44,779 bases of DNA from an uncultured Bacilli bacterium. Its GTDB lineage: Bacteria; Bacillota_I; Bacilli_A; RF39; UBA660. Each line of letters starts with the position of its first letter. Position 1 is the stretch's first letter. A program made the position numbers and the translations under genes. Below the pieces are notes generated by a model. It did not search any database. It was given only the letters and a program-made list of their open reading frames with translations, and had not been told where the DNA came from. The stretch lies in contig CAJTUR010000010.1 of the NCBI GenBank assembly GCA_910579535.1, forward strand, positions 160 through 44,938, given 5' to 3'. Below, in pieces: positions 15,485 to 22,949 of this stretch.

Positions 15485-16792
15485 CTAAAATGGCATTTTC
15501 ATATTTCCTGAGCTAACCATTTTCATCATTTTTTTCATTTCTTCAAATTGTTTTAGAAGGCGATTGACTTCTTCAATACTTCTTCCGCTTCCTTTAGCTA
15601 TACGTTGTTTTCTTGTTGCTTTTAATATTTCTGGATGATGTCTTTCTTCTTTGGTCATCGATAGAATAATGGCTTCAATATGAGCCATATCTTTTGGATC
15701 AATGTTGATATTGTTTAAGCCCATTTTTCTAGCTCCAGGCAACATTTTTAAAACGTTTTCTAGTGGTCCTAATTTTTTAATTTGTTTGAATGTGGTTAGA
15801 AAATCTTCTAAATCAAACGTTCCTTTTTTCATTTTTCGAGCGGTGTCATAGGCTTCACTTTCACTGATAACACTTTCTACTTTATCGGCGATAGATAAAA
15901 TATCTCCCATGTCCAAGATTCGATTTGCCATTCGTTCTGGATAAAATTCACTTAAACCATCTAATTTTTCACTGTCTCCAACAAATTTAATGGGAATATG
16001 AGTCAAATGTCTTATGGATAAAGCCACTCCACCTTTCGTGTTTCCATCTAATTTTGTTAAGACAGTACCTGTTAAATTTAATGCCTGATTAAAGCCTTCT
16101 ATGACATGAATGGCATCCTGTCCCATCATGGCATCAATGACTAGAAGAATTTCATTAGGGTTTACTTTTTCTTCGATGTCTTTTAGTTCTTGCATTAATT
16201 TTTCATCAATTTGAAGTCTACCGGCAGTATCAATAATAATATAATCGTAATTTTTTTCTTTGGCGTAGTCTATTGCATCACTACTAATTTTAACTGGATT
16301 TTCTGTTCCTTCACTAAAAACTTCAATGTTTAAGCTTTTTCCAATGGTCATTAACTGATTAATGGCTGCGGGTCGATAAATGTCACAAGCGACTAATAGG
16401 GGTTTTTTATTGTGTTTTTTACGAACTAAGTTAGCAATTTTTCCAGCTGTGGTGGTTTTTCCACTTCCTTGAAGTCCAGCAAGCATAACGATAGTCGGTT
16501 TTTTACTTGTTTCTAAAGGTACGTAATCGCCTCCTAAAAGAGCAATTAGTTCGTCTTTTACTATTTTTATAAATAATTCATCCGGTTTCAAACTCTTTGC
16601 TACTTCAGAACCTAAAGCTTTTTCTTTAATGTGGTTCATAAATTCTTTGACGACGACATAGTTTACATCGGCTTCTAGTAAAGCCATACGAATTTCTCTT
16701 AATGCTTCTCCAATATTTTCCTCTGTAATGCGTCCTAAACCACGTATATTTTTTATTGCATTTGATATTCGATCTCCCATGTATTCAAACAT
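15485..16792 (-). CDS. ffh: Signal recognition particle protein Ffh (435 aa)
   Basis: Ffh is the GTPase of the signal recognition particle and delivers membrane proteins to FtsY and the Sec translocon. The NG domain shows 'GLQGSGKTTTAGKIA' (about 106-120), 'DTAGRLQIDEKLM' and 'TKLDGNTKGG'. The Met-rich M domain with 'LPGARKMG' and 'RIAKGSGRSIEEVN' binds 4.5S RNA. Length matches the family. GGAGAG precedes the ATG. The ylxM gene that often lies upstream of ffh is missing; instead a surface-repeat gene with its own terminator precedes it. Confidence 0.97.
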   Translation of the reverse strand: MFEYMGDRISNAIKNIRGLGRITEENIGEALREIRMALLEADVNYVVVKEFMNHIKEKALGSEVAKSLKPDELFIKIVKDELIALLGGDYVPLETSKKPTIVMLAGLQGSGKTTTAGKIANLVRKKHNKKPLLVACDIYRPAAINQLMTIGKSLNIEVFSEGTENPVKISSDAIDYAKEKNYDYIIIDTAGRLQIDEKLMQELKDIEEKVNPNEILLVIDAMMGQDAIHVIEGFNQALNLTGTVLTKLDGNTKGGVALSIRHLTHIPIKFVGDSEKLDGLSEFYPERMANRILDMGDILSIADKVESVISESEAYDTARKMKKGTFDLEDFLTTFKQIKKLGPLENVLKMLPGARKMGLNNINIDPKDMAHIEAIILSMTKEERHHPEILKATRKQRIAKGSGRSIEEVNRLLKQFEEMKKMMKMVSSGNMKMPF

Positions 16793-16855
16793 AAAGCACT
16801 CTCCTTACTAAAATTATTATAACAGATATTTCCTTTTAATAAAGCTTAATGACAC

Positions 16856-16881
16856 AAAAAAACAATATTTCTATTGCTTTT
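16856..16881 (-). terminator. Terminator after the Cys-repeat surface protein
   Basis: On the minus strand CAATA-GAAA-TATTG is followed by seven Ts (16856-16862), with As before the stem that can extend the pairing. It separates the surface-protein gene from ffh. Confidence 0.8.
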
Positions 16882-16886
16882 TTATT

Positions 16887-18485
16887 CTAAATAAATCGAT
16901 TTCTCTTTCGAGCTATTTTATACATTCCAAATCCAAAAGCTCCAACTAGTAGTAAGGTCAGTATCGGAACAATTGCTCCAGTTTTTGGATTTTCGACTTC
17001 ATTTTTACAAATAGCTAAATAGTTTTCTTTCGTTGTTCTGTTTCCATTATTATCAAAATAAGTATCATTAATTTGTTTACAGATATTTTTTCCACAATTG
17101 ATTTGATATTCAATTTCTGTAATTGGTGTTCCATTTGGTCCGAAATAAGTGTCTCCTACTTGTTTACAGATATTGTCTCCACATTGTTTTTGATAGTTAA
17201 TTTCATCGGTTCTATTTCCATCTTTATCATAATAGATTCCATCTATAATAGTACAATACTGGTGATCAACACATTCTAAATCGTAAGTTGTTCGATCGGT
17301 TATTTGACCATCTTTTCCATAAATGGTTCCATCGCTCAAAATTGCACAAACGTTTTTATTACATTCTTTTTGATATGTTAATTCATCAACTATGTTTCCA
17401 TCTTTACCATAACGTGTTCCATCACTTAGAATTTCACAAGTGTGTTTCATACACTCTTTTTGAAATGTCAATTCATCCACAACGGTTCCTGATGCACCAT
17501 AACGTGTTCCATCGCTTAGAATTTCACAAACATTTTTATTACATTGTTTTTGATAATCAAGTTCACTTACAATCTCTCCATTTTTGCCATAACGCGTTCC
17601 ATCACTTAAGATTTCGCATGTATGGGGAAGACATTGTTTTTGATAATCAAGTTCACTTACAATCTCTCCATTTTTACCATAACGCGTTCCATCACTTAAG
17701 ATTTCACATGTATGAGTTAAACATTCTTTTTGATACGTTAATTCATCGACTATATTTCCAGCTTTTCCATAATGCGTTCCATCACTTAGAATTTCACAAG
17801 TATGGGGAAGACATTCTTTTTCATAAGTTAATTCATCAACAATATTTCCTTCTTTACCATAGCGCGTTCCATCACTTAAGATTTTACAAGAATTTTCTCC
17901 ACATTGTTTTTGATAGTCCAGTTCACTTACTATGTCTCCATCTATACCGTAATGTGTCCCATCACTTAAGATTTCACAAGAATGAGGAAGACATTCTTTT
18001 TGATAGGTTAAATAACTGACTACTGTTCCATTTTTTCCATAATAGCTTCCTTCAAAGTATGTACATATTCTTTTAGCCATTTCTGTATTTAAAGCTACGG
18101 TTAGACTACAATTTTTTGCTGTTTCAATTTTATAAGATTTAAATGAAACTAAACTATGACTTCCTGTAGATAAACGTCCACTATTATTAACTAAAGTATA
18201 ACTGTTTCCTTCTTTTTTTTCTAAAGACCAATTGCTAGCAATATTAAAATCTCTTATCGTTATATTGTTTAAAGTAAAATTTAATGTAACTTTGGCTAGG
18301 TCCATTGGTTTATCAGAAATATAGATAGAAAAAGTACAATTTTGATATTTTCCACCCGCACTGTCTGTTAGTTCTGCTCCACAAATCGGTTGGTTATAAC
18401 TTAAACCAGCGTTAACATTTTTTGTTGTTAAAATTAGTATGATAAAAAAAAGAATCATACTTACTATTTTTGTTTTGTTTTTCAT
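16887..18485 (-). CDS. Surface protein with twelve Cys-containing repeats (532 aa)
   Basis: A signal peptide (about residues 1-26, ending near 'NVNA') is followed by a beta-rich N-terminal domain and then about twelve 30-residue repeats of the form 'EILSDGTRYGKNGEIVSELD' plus 'YQKQCLPHTC'. Each repeat has two Cys spaced C-x4-C, and the first and last copies are diverged. The C-terminus is a cell-wall sorting type: 'NPKTG', a hydrophobic stretch and 'KIARKRNRFI'. NPKTG differs from the usual LPxTG, so a non-class-A sortase or membrane retention is possible. No sortase is in the window. The protein is probably displayed on the cell surface. Paired cysteines suggest disulfide-linked modules or thiol-based contacts. 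GAAGGTG precedes the ATG. Function is unknown. Confidence 0.8.
   Translation of the reverse strand: MKNKTKIVSMILFFIILILTTKNVNAGLSYNQPICGAELTDSAGGKYQNCTFSIYISDKPMDLAKVTLNFTLNNITIRDFNIASNWSLEKKEGNSYTLVNNSGRLSTGSHSLVSFKSYKIETAKNCSLTVALNTEMAKRICTYFEGSYYGKNGTVVSYLTYQKECLPHSCEILSDGTHYGIDGDIVSELDYQKQCGENSCKILSDGTRYGKEGNIVDELTYEKECLPHTCEILSDGTHYGKAGNIVDELTYQKECLTHTCEILSDGTRYGKNGEIVSELDYQKQCLPHTCEILSDGTRYGKNGEIVSELDYQKQCNKNVCEILSDGTRYGASGTVVDELTFQKECMKHTCEILSDGTRYGKDGNIVDELTYQKECNKNVCAILSDGTIYGKDGQITDRTTYDLECVDHQYCTIIDGIYYDKDGNRTDEINYQKQCGDNICKQVGDTYFGPNGTPITEIEYQINCGKNICKQINDTYFDNNGNRTTKENYLAICKNEVENPKTGAIVPILTLLLVGAFGFGMYKIARKRNRFI
17010..18060 (-). repeat. Array of about twelve 90-bp coding repeats
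   Basis: Units of 90 bp recur inside the surface-protein gene. The central copies (about 17390-18000) are very similar in DNA sequence, for example the recurring 'CCATCACTTAGAATTTCACA' type segment on the plus strand. The outer units are diverged. Copy number could change by recombination. Confidence 0.8.
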
Positions 18486-18578
18486 TACTACACCTTCTCT
18501 ATTCTAATCATACCATATTTTTTTTATTTTTTAGTAAGAATTTTTATTTATTTGTCATCTTTTTTAGAAAAAACATCT

Positions 18579-19100
18579 TTAATCTCTATCGTAATTGTAT
18601 ATGCCGTGTATTTTTTCTAAGTCTTCAGTAGGTATCGTCTCTAAAACCCATTCTTTTTCTTTTCTTCTCACTTTAAAATTAATGGTATAGTTGGCTTTAG
18701 CGGTATTTTTTTTCATTTTATCTAATTTGTAATTTAAATAATCGTTGTAATCATTAAATTCTTCTCGATGGGTATTGCGGTAGTCTTCGGATTCTTTTTG
18801 ACTTTTGTATAAATCGTATACTTCTATATTGGCTGTAATGATGGCTTCATCACCATTATAGGTTTCAGAGGTTATATCAAAGTTTAAATCTTTATATTGT
18901 TTGATCATCATTTCTTTATAGATTTTGCCTTGTTCTTCCGATAATTCTTCATTTTTTATTAACTCGTCTAATTCTGTTAATATTTTCTCATTTTGATTTT
19001 TATACAAACTAAAATAATTTTTAACGACGTCGCTTGGTAAATCACTTCGACACCCTACTAAAAAAAATAATGTGATAACGATAAGTGCTATTTTTTTCAT
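18579..19100 (-). CDS. Lipoprotein of unknown function (173 aa)
   Basis: A lipoprotein signal MKKIALIVITLFFLVGC places the lipidated Cys at residue 17. The mature part ('VVKNYFSLYKNQNEKIL', later 'ANYTINFKVRRKEKEWVLET') resembles small NTF2-like extracytoplasmic domains that occur in many Bacillota lipoproteins, but I cannot name a family. I prefer the ATG at 19100, since GGATGG lies five bases upstream; an ATG nine bases earlier would overlap that site. It lies five bases after the DUF3603-like gene's end in the same operon. Confidence 0.7.
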   Translation of the reverse strand: MKKIALIVITLFFLVGCRSDLPSDVVKNYFSLYKNQNEKILTELDELIKNEELSEEQGKIYKEMMIKQYKDLNFDITSETYNGDEAIITANIEVYDLYKSQKESEDYRNTHREEFNDYNDYLNYKLDKMKKNTAKANYTINFKVRRKEKEWVLETIPTEDLEKIHGIYNYDRD

Positions 19101-19114
19101 TTTATCCATCCTTA

Positions 19115-19753
19115 TTAACCACTGATTTTATGATATGAGAGTTTGATTAAATCGTAAATGTTGTTTAATTTTTCACTAAAATTCTTTTCTAATTCTGTAT
19201 TCATTTCTTCATACATTTTTTCTAAACTGTTTTCAACAGTATTAAACCATTCATAATATAAATATTTTAATTTACTACGATTTTTTTCTTGATAAAGTAA
19301 ATCGATTTCACATTTTATTAATTTTTTTATTTTTTCTATCTGTCTTAATTCTTTTCTTGCTTCGTATTTTTTAATTTTTTCATACTCGATTTTAACTTCT
19401 TTTAAACTATAAATCATTTCAATTAAGTTCATTTCATCACTAACTAATAGTTTACTACGGTTTATGACTAAACCTTCATTATTAATTTCTAAGGCTAAAG
19501 CGTTTTTGGTATCCGAGATTAAAAAAATATTTTCTAAATTTTCATTTTTTTTAATAATGGTTTTATTTTTTATTTGTTCAATCATGGTTTGACTAAATTT
19601 GGTTTGATATTTTAAATTATCTTTTAAGGTTTTGGTACTGACTCGAAATAAAGGTATTTTTTTGATAAAATCAATGGAGTCGTTTTCTTCCCATTCATAA
19701 AACTCATACAGCTCTTCATTCAAATTAAGAACGATGTCGTAATAGTAATTCAT
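19115..19753 (-). CDS. DUF3603-like protein (212 aa)
   Basis: The start 'MNYYYDIVLNLNEELYEFYE' and 'IDFIKKIPLFRVSTKTLKDN' match what I remember of DUF3603 proteins of Bacilli. The C-terminal half is a long charged helical region, probably a coiled coil. No signal peptide or membrane segment is present. Function is unknown. It begins inside the end of the preceding small membrane-protein gene (29-base overlap) and is followed closely by the lipoprotein, so the three form one operon. Confidence 0.65.
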   Translation of the reverse strand: MNYYYDIVLNLNEELYEFYEWEENDSIDFIKKIPLFRVSTKTLKDNLKYQTKFSQTMIEQIKNKTIIKKNENLENIFLISDTKNALALEINNEGLVINRSKLLVSDEMNLIEMIYSLKEVKIEYEKIKKYEARKELRQIEKIKKLIKCEIDLLYQEKNRSKLKYLYYEWFNTVENSLEKMYEEMNTELEKNFSEKLNNIYDLIKLSYHKISG

Positions 19754-19949
19754 GTTTTATCCACCCTTTCATAGAAAACAAAATCACAAAAATTCCAATA
19801 AAAAATAAGACACATTCAAACCTTGTACTAATAAATTTAACAAAATTTGAAAAAGTATACCCTATTGTTAATAAATTTGTGTAAAGAAAAATAAACATTA
19901 ATCCTACACTGGAAAGAAAGATTCCTAAAAGTACTCCAATTATATTCAT
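19725..19949 (-). CDS. Small membrane protein (74 aa)
   Basis: Two hydrophobic segments (about residues 4-27 and 47-62) indicate a two-helix membrane protein. AAAGGAG precedes the ATG. It is the first gene of a three-gene operon with the DUF3603-like protein and the lipoprotein, and it is divergent from uppP. No family recognised. Confidence 0.6.
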   Translation of the reverse strand: MNIIGVLLGIFLSSVGLMFIFLYTNLLTIGYTFSNFVKFISTRFECVLFFIGIFVILFSMKGWIKHELLLRHRS

Positions 19950-20018
19950 TCTTAACTCCTTTGTACTATTTTATTTCTTAATTCTCAAATTTATTATATA
20001 ATTAAATAGGTGATGCTT

Positions 20019-20828
20019 ATGAAATATATTATTTACATTATTTTAGGTATTTTACAAGGTTTTACTGAACCCTTACCTATCTCATCTAGTGGTCATTTAT
20101 TTTTGTTTAAAAGTTTATTTAATACTGATTTGATGAATGATTTAAATTTTGAGATTTTTGTTAATTTTGGTTCTTTTCTAGCTATTTTTATTATCTTTTG
20201 GAAAGATATTATGACACTTATTCAATCTTTTTTTACTTTTTTATTTAAAAAAGAGAAACGCAAAGTGACGAAAGAGGCTTTCAAGTATTGTCTTTTAATT
20301 ATTATTGGTAGTATTCCAGTTGGAATAGCGGGTATTCTTTTTAAAGACCAATTAGAGAATCTCTTAAATATTAAAATGCTCGGTATAACGTTTCTTATTA
20401 CGGCGATAAGTTTGTTTTTCGTAAAAAATATAAAGGGTGAAAAGGAAGATAAAGATATTACTTATAAAAATGCTTTGTTTATTGGTTTTATACAGATGAT
20501 TGCTTTAATTCCAGGAATAAGCCGTAGTGGTGCGGTTTTAGTTGGTTGTCTTTTGTGTAAATTTAAAAGAGAAACAGCTTTAAAATATACGTTTATGCTT
20601 TATTTTCCAGTAAGCTTAGCTTCAATGGTTTTAGGTGTAAAAGATTTTTTAGAGAATCCTATTAGTTCAAGTCTACTTATGCCTTATCTTTTAGGAATGA
20701 TTTTTGCTATGGTGGTGACTTATTTTTCCTACAAATGGTTAAGTGAACTCGTTAAAAAAGGAAAACTGTGGAAGTTTTCAATTTATTGTCTTTGTCTTTC
20801 TTTATTTATATTCATTTATTTTAGATAA
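20019..20828 (+). CDS. uppP: Undecaprenyl-diphosphatase (269 aa)
   Basis: UppP (BacA) dephosphorylates undecaprenyl pyrophosphate so that the lipid carrier can return to peptidoglycan synthesis. Raised dosage gives bacitracin tolerance. The two signature boxes are present: 'QGFTEPLPISSSGHL' with Q13, E17 and H26, and 'PGISRSGAV' with its Arg. Pro18 and the final Val differ from the commonest residues but keep the catalytic set. Many hydrophobic helices fill the rest. I place the start at ATG 20019, behind AGGTGATG. A TATAAT lies at 19997-20002. It is the only host-type gene on the plus strand here. Confidence 0.95.
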   Translation: MKYIIYIILGILQGFTEPLPISSSGHLFLFKSLFNTDLMNDLNFEIFVNFGSFLAIFIIFWKDIMTLIQSFFTFLFKKEKRKVTKEAFKYCLLIIIGSIPVGIAGILFKDQLENLLNIKMLGITFLITAISLFFVKNIKGEKEDKDITYKNALFIGFIQMIALIPGISRSGAVLVGCLLCKFKRETALKYTFMLYFPVSLASMVLGVKDFLENPISSSLLMPYLLGMIFAMVVTYFSYKWLSELVKKGKLWKFSIYCLCLSLFIFIYFR

Positions 20829-20833
20829 ACTTT

Positions 20834-20876
20834 AAAAAAAAGAAATAGATTTTTATTTTTCTATTTCTCTTTTTTA
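20834..20876. terminator. Bidirectional terminator between uppP and rmuC
   Basis: AGAAATAGA (20841-20849) pairs with TCTATTTCT (20860-20868), flanked by A-rich and T-rich runs on both sides. It serves the two convergent genes. Confidence 0.85.
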
Positions 20877-21941
20877 TTATTTATTTTCTAATTCTTTTAT
20901 GTCCACACTATTTATAGAATTAAATCTTTTGGTTATTTTATCTGTGGTAATGTTTATTTCTCTAACGTCTTTAGAAACGGTATCAATACTTCTAGATAAT
21001 TTATCCCAACGTTCTTTGTAATGGTCAAATTCAATAGAAAGTTTATTTAATTCTTCATGAATGATTTCCGCGTATTGGTCTCTTTCCATATTTTTTAAGA
21101 TCATACTAATGGTCGTTAAAGTACTCATGAGCGTCGTTGGACTCGTTATCCAGACTTTCTTTTCATAAGCTTCTTTGATTAAATCAGGGTGGTAAGCATT
21201 AAGTTCAGCAAATATGGCTTCGGCTGGTAAAAACATAATGGCTTCACTTGTTGTAATTCCTGGAATAATGTATTTACTACTAATAGCTTCTATGTGTTTT
21301 CTTACATCGATTTTAAATTGCTTATAGGCAAGGATTCTTCTTTCTTCCGAAAGGGTTCTGTCTGTCATTTTTTGATAATTTTCTAAAGGAAATTTTGAAT
21401 CAATACAAATGGTCCCTAAAGGAGAGGGTGCATACAATATGGCATCAGCAATACACCCATTTTTTAATTTAACTTGAGTGTCGTAGATTCCATTTTTTCT
21501 TTCTCCGAAAATACTACTTAAAATGTAGTTTAAATTGACTTCTCCAAAAATCCCTCTTGTTTTCTTGTCTGTTAATACACTTTGTAAGGATACAATATCT
21601 GTAGAAAGACTATCAATTTTCTTTTGAGCTTCATCGATTCTTGACAGTCTTTCTAAAATACTGGTAAACGTTTTATTTGATTTTTGAAAGTTTACTTCTA
21701 ATCGTTCATTAACACGGTCATTTAAATCATTAATTTTATTTTGAAGTTGGTCATTTAAATGTTCAAAGTCACTTCTTAAATCACTCGAAAAATTTAATTT
21801 AAATTCCCCTATTTCTTTTGTGATATTTGTTTCAAATCTACCTATTCTCTCAGTAAAATCCGAGTTGTTTTTTCTTTGAAATAATAAAATAATTTCTAAA
21901 ATTAAGACGACAATTAAAAGTAATAATAAAACGTATTCCAT
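20877..21941 (-). CDS. rmuC: DNA recombination protein RmuC (354 aa)
   Basis: An N-terminal membrane helix (about 3-22) and a coiled coil (to about 125) precede the RmuC nuclease-like core: 'RGIFGEVNLNYILSSIFGE', 'GCIADAILYAP', 'ICIDSKFPLENYQ' and 'ITSPTTLMSTLTTISMI'. The Asp-Ser-Lys element is the PD-(D/E)xK-like centre of the family. RmuC limits inversions at short inverted repeats and is proposed to act as a nuclease. AGGAG precedes the ATG. The gene starts eight bases after the VTT-domain gene stops. Confidence 0.92.
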   Translation of the reverse strand: MEYVLLLLLIVVLILEIILLFQRKNNSDFTERIGRFETNITKEIGEFKLNFSSDLRSDFEHLNDQLQNKINDLNDRVNERLEVNFQKSNKTFTSILERLSRIDEAQKKIDSLSTDIVSLQSVLTDKKTRGIFGEVNLNYILSSIFGERKNGIYDTQVKLKNGCIADAILYAPSPLGTICIDSKFPLENYQKMTDRTLSEERRILAYKQFKIDVRKHIEAISSKYIIPGITTSEAIMFLPAEAIFAELNAYHPDLIKEAYEKKVWITSPTTLMSTLTTISMILKNMERDQYAEIIHEELNKLSIEFDHYKERWDKLSRSIDTVSKDVREINITTDKITKRFNSINSVDIKELENK

Positions 21942-21949
21942 AAAAACTC

Positions 21950-22534
21950 CTATTCAATATTTAATTTCTTACTTACTATTTTACTACAAATGTAAGAAGA
22001 TACAATAAGAATAAGTACTTTTATTAAAGCAATTGGATGAGTTAAAGCTTCAATCATACTGGTTCCAACAATTCCCCAAAAAAGAACTAAAAATATTTTT
22101 CCGATACTTAAAGATACCAAAAATTTTTTAAAAGTTATTTTAGATAAACCAGCACAAACGTTTACTAAAAAAGCGGGCGTCGCTGGTATGGCTATTAAAG
22201 TGGTTAATTGTTCGCACTTTAAACAATTTATATTTTTCATCATTTTTTGAAATTTTGAGTGTTTTTCTATTTTTTTACTAAACCAATGACGCATTTTTTT
22301 TCTAAATAAGAAAAAAGAAAGTATACAGCCTAAGACTGTAAAGAACCAAGAAAGAATAAATCCAAGTATTGGACCAAAATAAATAAAATTTATGGTTATA
22401 AAAACAAATAAAGGAAGTATAGGCACTACTGATTCAAACATAATTAAAAAACATGCAAGAATCGGACCATATATTCCTAAATTTAATAAAAAACTATTTA
22501 ATAACTCATTTAATTTTGAAAAAACTTCGAACAT
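21950..22534 (-). CDS. VTT-domain (DedA/TVP38-like) membrane protein (194 aa)
   Basis: Several hydrophobic helices and the loop 'GPILGFILSWFFTVLGCILS' with 'FLFRKKMRHWF', then 'IPATPAFLVNVCAGLSKITF', identify a SNARE-associated/VTT domain protein. Members of this superfamily act in membrane homeostasis, and some flip lipids such as undecaprenyl phosphate or phosphatidylethanolamine. The nearby uppP makes a lipid-carrier role attractive but unproven. It precedes rmuC with an eight-base gap. Confidence 0.82.
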   Translation of the reverse strand: MFEVFSKLNELLNSFLLNLGIYGPILACFLIMFESVVPILPLFVFITINFIYFGPILGFILSWFFTVLGCILSFFLFRKKMRHWFSKKIEKHSKFQKMMKNINCLKCEQLTTLIAIPATPAFLVNVCAGLSKITFKKFLVSLSIGKIFLVLFWGIVGTSMIEALTHPIALIKVLILIVSSYICSKIVSKKLNIE

Positions 22535-22592
22535 ACTACATCACTCTATTAGTATGCCACCCACTTTTCAAATTATTTATTTTTCTCTTTTT

Positions 22593-22862
22593 TTAAACTT
22601 TTTCTTCATTTTTAGTCACTTGCGTTACATCATAGCCATAAAATTCTAATATGCTTACTACTTTTCTACTGTGTATTCCTTTAGAACACATAATGTAATA
22701 TTTTTTATTTTTATTTAATAGTTGTTTATAGTTTAAAAGCAATTTTTGATAGGGAATGTTTAAACTTCCTGGGTAGGGATTTTTTTTATAGGTTAATTCG
22801 TCGGAAAGATCAATTAACGTTCCCATCGTAGAATTGTAAACATTTAAATCAATTCTTTTCAT
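22593..22862 (-). CDS. Rhodanese-like protein (89 aa)
   Basis: A short single rhodanese domain: 'TLIDLSDELTYKKNPYPGSL' holds the conserved Asp and the 'PGSLNIP' turn, and 'YYIMCSKGIHSRKVV' holds the active-site Cys59 in a CSKGIHS loop. It should carry persulfide sulfur in the cytoplasm. I chose the ATG at 22862 because GGTGA precedes it. A longer frame adds four residues without support. It lies 58 bases upstream of the VTT gene and just downstream of the terminator of the secretion operon. Confidence 0.85.
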   Translation of the reverse strand: MKRIDLNVYNSTMGTLIDLSDELTYKKNPYPGSLNIPYQKLLLNYKQLLNKNKKYYIMCSKGIHSRKVVSILEFYGYDVTQVTKNEEKV

Positions 22863-22924
22863 TAAAATCACCATTATATTATATGATTTTTTTTAATGGA
22901 TACAAAGGACAAGGGCTTAAAAAT

Positions 22925-22949
22925 AAAAAAAAGATAACCAGTGTTATCT
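22925..22949 (-). terminator. Terminator of the type IV secretion operon
   Basis: On the minus strand AGATAAC-ACTG-GTTATCT is followed by eight Ts broken by one A. It overlaps the stop codon of the virD4-like gene and ends the operon. Confidence 0.9.

Noticed and set aside
17288..18019. Long plus-strand open frame opposite the Cys-repeat surface protein
   Set aside because: It is the mirror of the 90-bp repeats, rich in His, Phe and Leu with no start signal. The minus-strand gene has a signal peptide, repeats and a binding site.
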